From assembly GCA_046728115.1 (NCBI GenBank), contig JBKPDW010000306.1:1-6836 (forward strand): DNA of 6,836 bases, written 5' to 3'. Made by a program: the position numbers and the translations under genes. The notes below the pieces were generated by a model. That model saw only the letters and a program-made list of their open reading frames with translations. It did not search any database and had not been told where the DNA came from. Source of the stretch: CAVSWN01 sp046728115. GTDB taxonomy: Bacteria > Acidobacteriota > Vicinamibacteria > Vicinamibacterales > CAVVIG01. Of the stretch, positions 6,282 through 6,836 are shown piece after piece (the first letter of the stretch is position 1; each line of letters opens with the position of its first letter).

Positions 6282-6836
6282 ATGTCACTGGCTCTCGGAG
6301 AAGAACGGATTCCAACCGGCGAAGGCGAGCTCATCAAGCATCTCGTCGCTCTGCAGGTCGGCATCATGATGAAGAAGGATGCCACCCGGCGCGGCCAGCA
6401 CCCGAAGCACCACGGCTGCACCGACGCGGAGTTCGTCGTCCGTGGCGACATCCCGGACGGATACAAGGTTGGCATCTTCAAGGAGGCCGCAACATATCGC
6501 GCGAAGGTGCGGTGGTCCAACGGCGGCGAGTCCGACGATTCGAAGCCGGACGTGCACGGGATGGCGGTGAAGGTGCTGGGAGTGAAAGGGATGCCGGCGC
6601 TCGAGGGGAGCGACCGCAACGAACAGGACTTCATCCTGATCGATGGCGAGACGTTCTTCGTCCCCGATGTGCAGATGATGCTGGCGCTGATGGGCGCGCG
6701 CGTGGCCTCCGTGCAGAAGCCGGAGGCGATGCAGGATTTCGCTCAGCAGCACCCGGACATCGCCCGTGGGCTGGCCGCGGCAAGGACGACGATCGCGTCG
6801 CCGCTCACCACGCGCTACTGGAGCACGGTGCCGTTC
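6282..6836 (+). CDS. Catalase-family haem protein, N-terminal part, runs off right edge
   Basis: The 185 visible codons match the N-terminal half of the small catalase-like proteins, relatives of haem catalase that act on peroxides or organic hydroperoxides. Recognisable in order: MSLALGEERIPTGEGELIK, then RGQHPKHHG (37-45), which corresponds to the catalase segment with the distal histidine (likely H40), EFVVRGDIPDGYKVGIFKE (50-68), the core VRWSNG (76-81), PDVHGMAVKVLGV (89-101), EQDFILIDGETFFVPDV (114-130), and SPLTTRYWSTVPF (173-185), equivalent to the conserved RYxSxxPF region. No signal peptide is present, so it is probably cytoplasmic. The start is well supported: AAGGAG lies 6 nt before the ATG at 6282. 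The proximal haem tyrosine would lie in the missing C-terminal half. The reading frame is intact, unlike the three genes to its left. Catalase activity versus another peroxidase-like role cannot be decided from this part. Confidence 0.9.
   Translation, partial: MSLALGEERIPTGEGELIKHLVALQVGIMMKKDATRRGQHPKHHGCTDAEFVVRGDIPDGYKVGIFKEAATYRAKVRWSNGGESDDSKPDVHGMAVKVLGVKGMPALEGSDRNEQDFILIDGETFFVPDVQMMLALMGARVASVQKPEAMQDFAQQHPDIARGLAAARTTIASPLTTRYWSTVPF

Noticed and set aside
5767..6369. Plus-strand open frame of about 200 codons
   Set aside because: It is antisense to the cupin remnant, is rich in Arg, Ser and Pro as expected of a GC-rich shadow frame, and overlaps the well-supported catalase-family start.
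6080..6752. Long minus-strand open frames at the right end
   Set aside because: They are antisense to the catalase-family coding region, whose plus-strand translation has clear family motifs and a good ribosome binding site.
1..6836. CRISPR arrays, insertion-sequence transposases, rRNA genes, origins
   Set aside because: I saw no regularly spaced repeats, no transposase-like reading frame with terminal inverted repeats, and no rRNA or origin-like repeat clusters.

Overview
The window looks like chromosomal DNA from a high-GC alphaproteobacterium, most plausibly a Rhizobiales/Bradyrhizobium-type genome. This rests on the GC-rich codon use, a TauABC/SsuABC-class transporter with a Tat-exported binding protein, a CadC-type winged-helix regulator, and a tRNA-Ser(GGA) fragment of alphaproteobacterial type. 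The genus is an inference, not something the sequence proves.

Layout. (1) Positions 1-309, minus strand: the N-terminal winged-helix DNA-binding domain of a regulator that runs off the left edge. (2) 310-513: a divergent intergenic region. (3) 514-3235, plus strand: a compact, intact three-gene ABC importer operon in the order ATPase, inner-membrane permease, periplasmic binding protein. The ATPase and permease overlap by 4 bp, and the binding-protein gene starts 20 bp after the permease stop. (4) 3236-3766: a gene-free, more AT-rich stretch holding two hairpins, short TGTGATA repeats and a tRNA-Ser(GGA) gene cut off in its anticodon stem. (5) 3767-6039, minus strand: three consecutive damaged or probably damaged genes. 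These are a UvrD/Rep-type superfamily 1 helicase with about six frameshifts and no P-loop, a short secreted protein with a probably scrambled C-terminus, and a cupin protein with an internal stop and a frameshift. (6) 6282-6836, plus strand: the intact N-terminal part of a catalase-family haem protein that runs off the right edge.

The only clear working unit is the importer: the binding protein captures a solute in the periplasm, the permease forms the channel and the ATPase drives uptake. Nothing in the window names the substrate, because no sulfonate monooxygenase, nitrate reductase or thiamine gene sits beside it. The divergent regulator could control it, but this is unproven.

The main point of interest is the boundary near 3.5 kb. 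The truncated tRNA separates a clean operon from a run of decayed accessory genes, as expected for the edge of an old integrated element or a rearrangement scar. I found no convincing new system. The helicase remnant may once have belonged to an accessory module, but no partner gene is recognisable.
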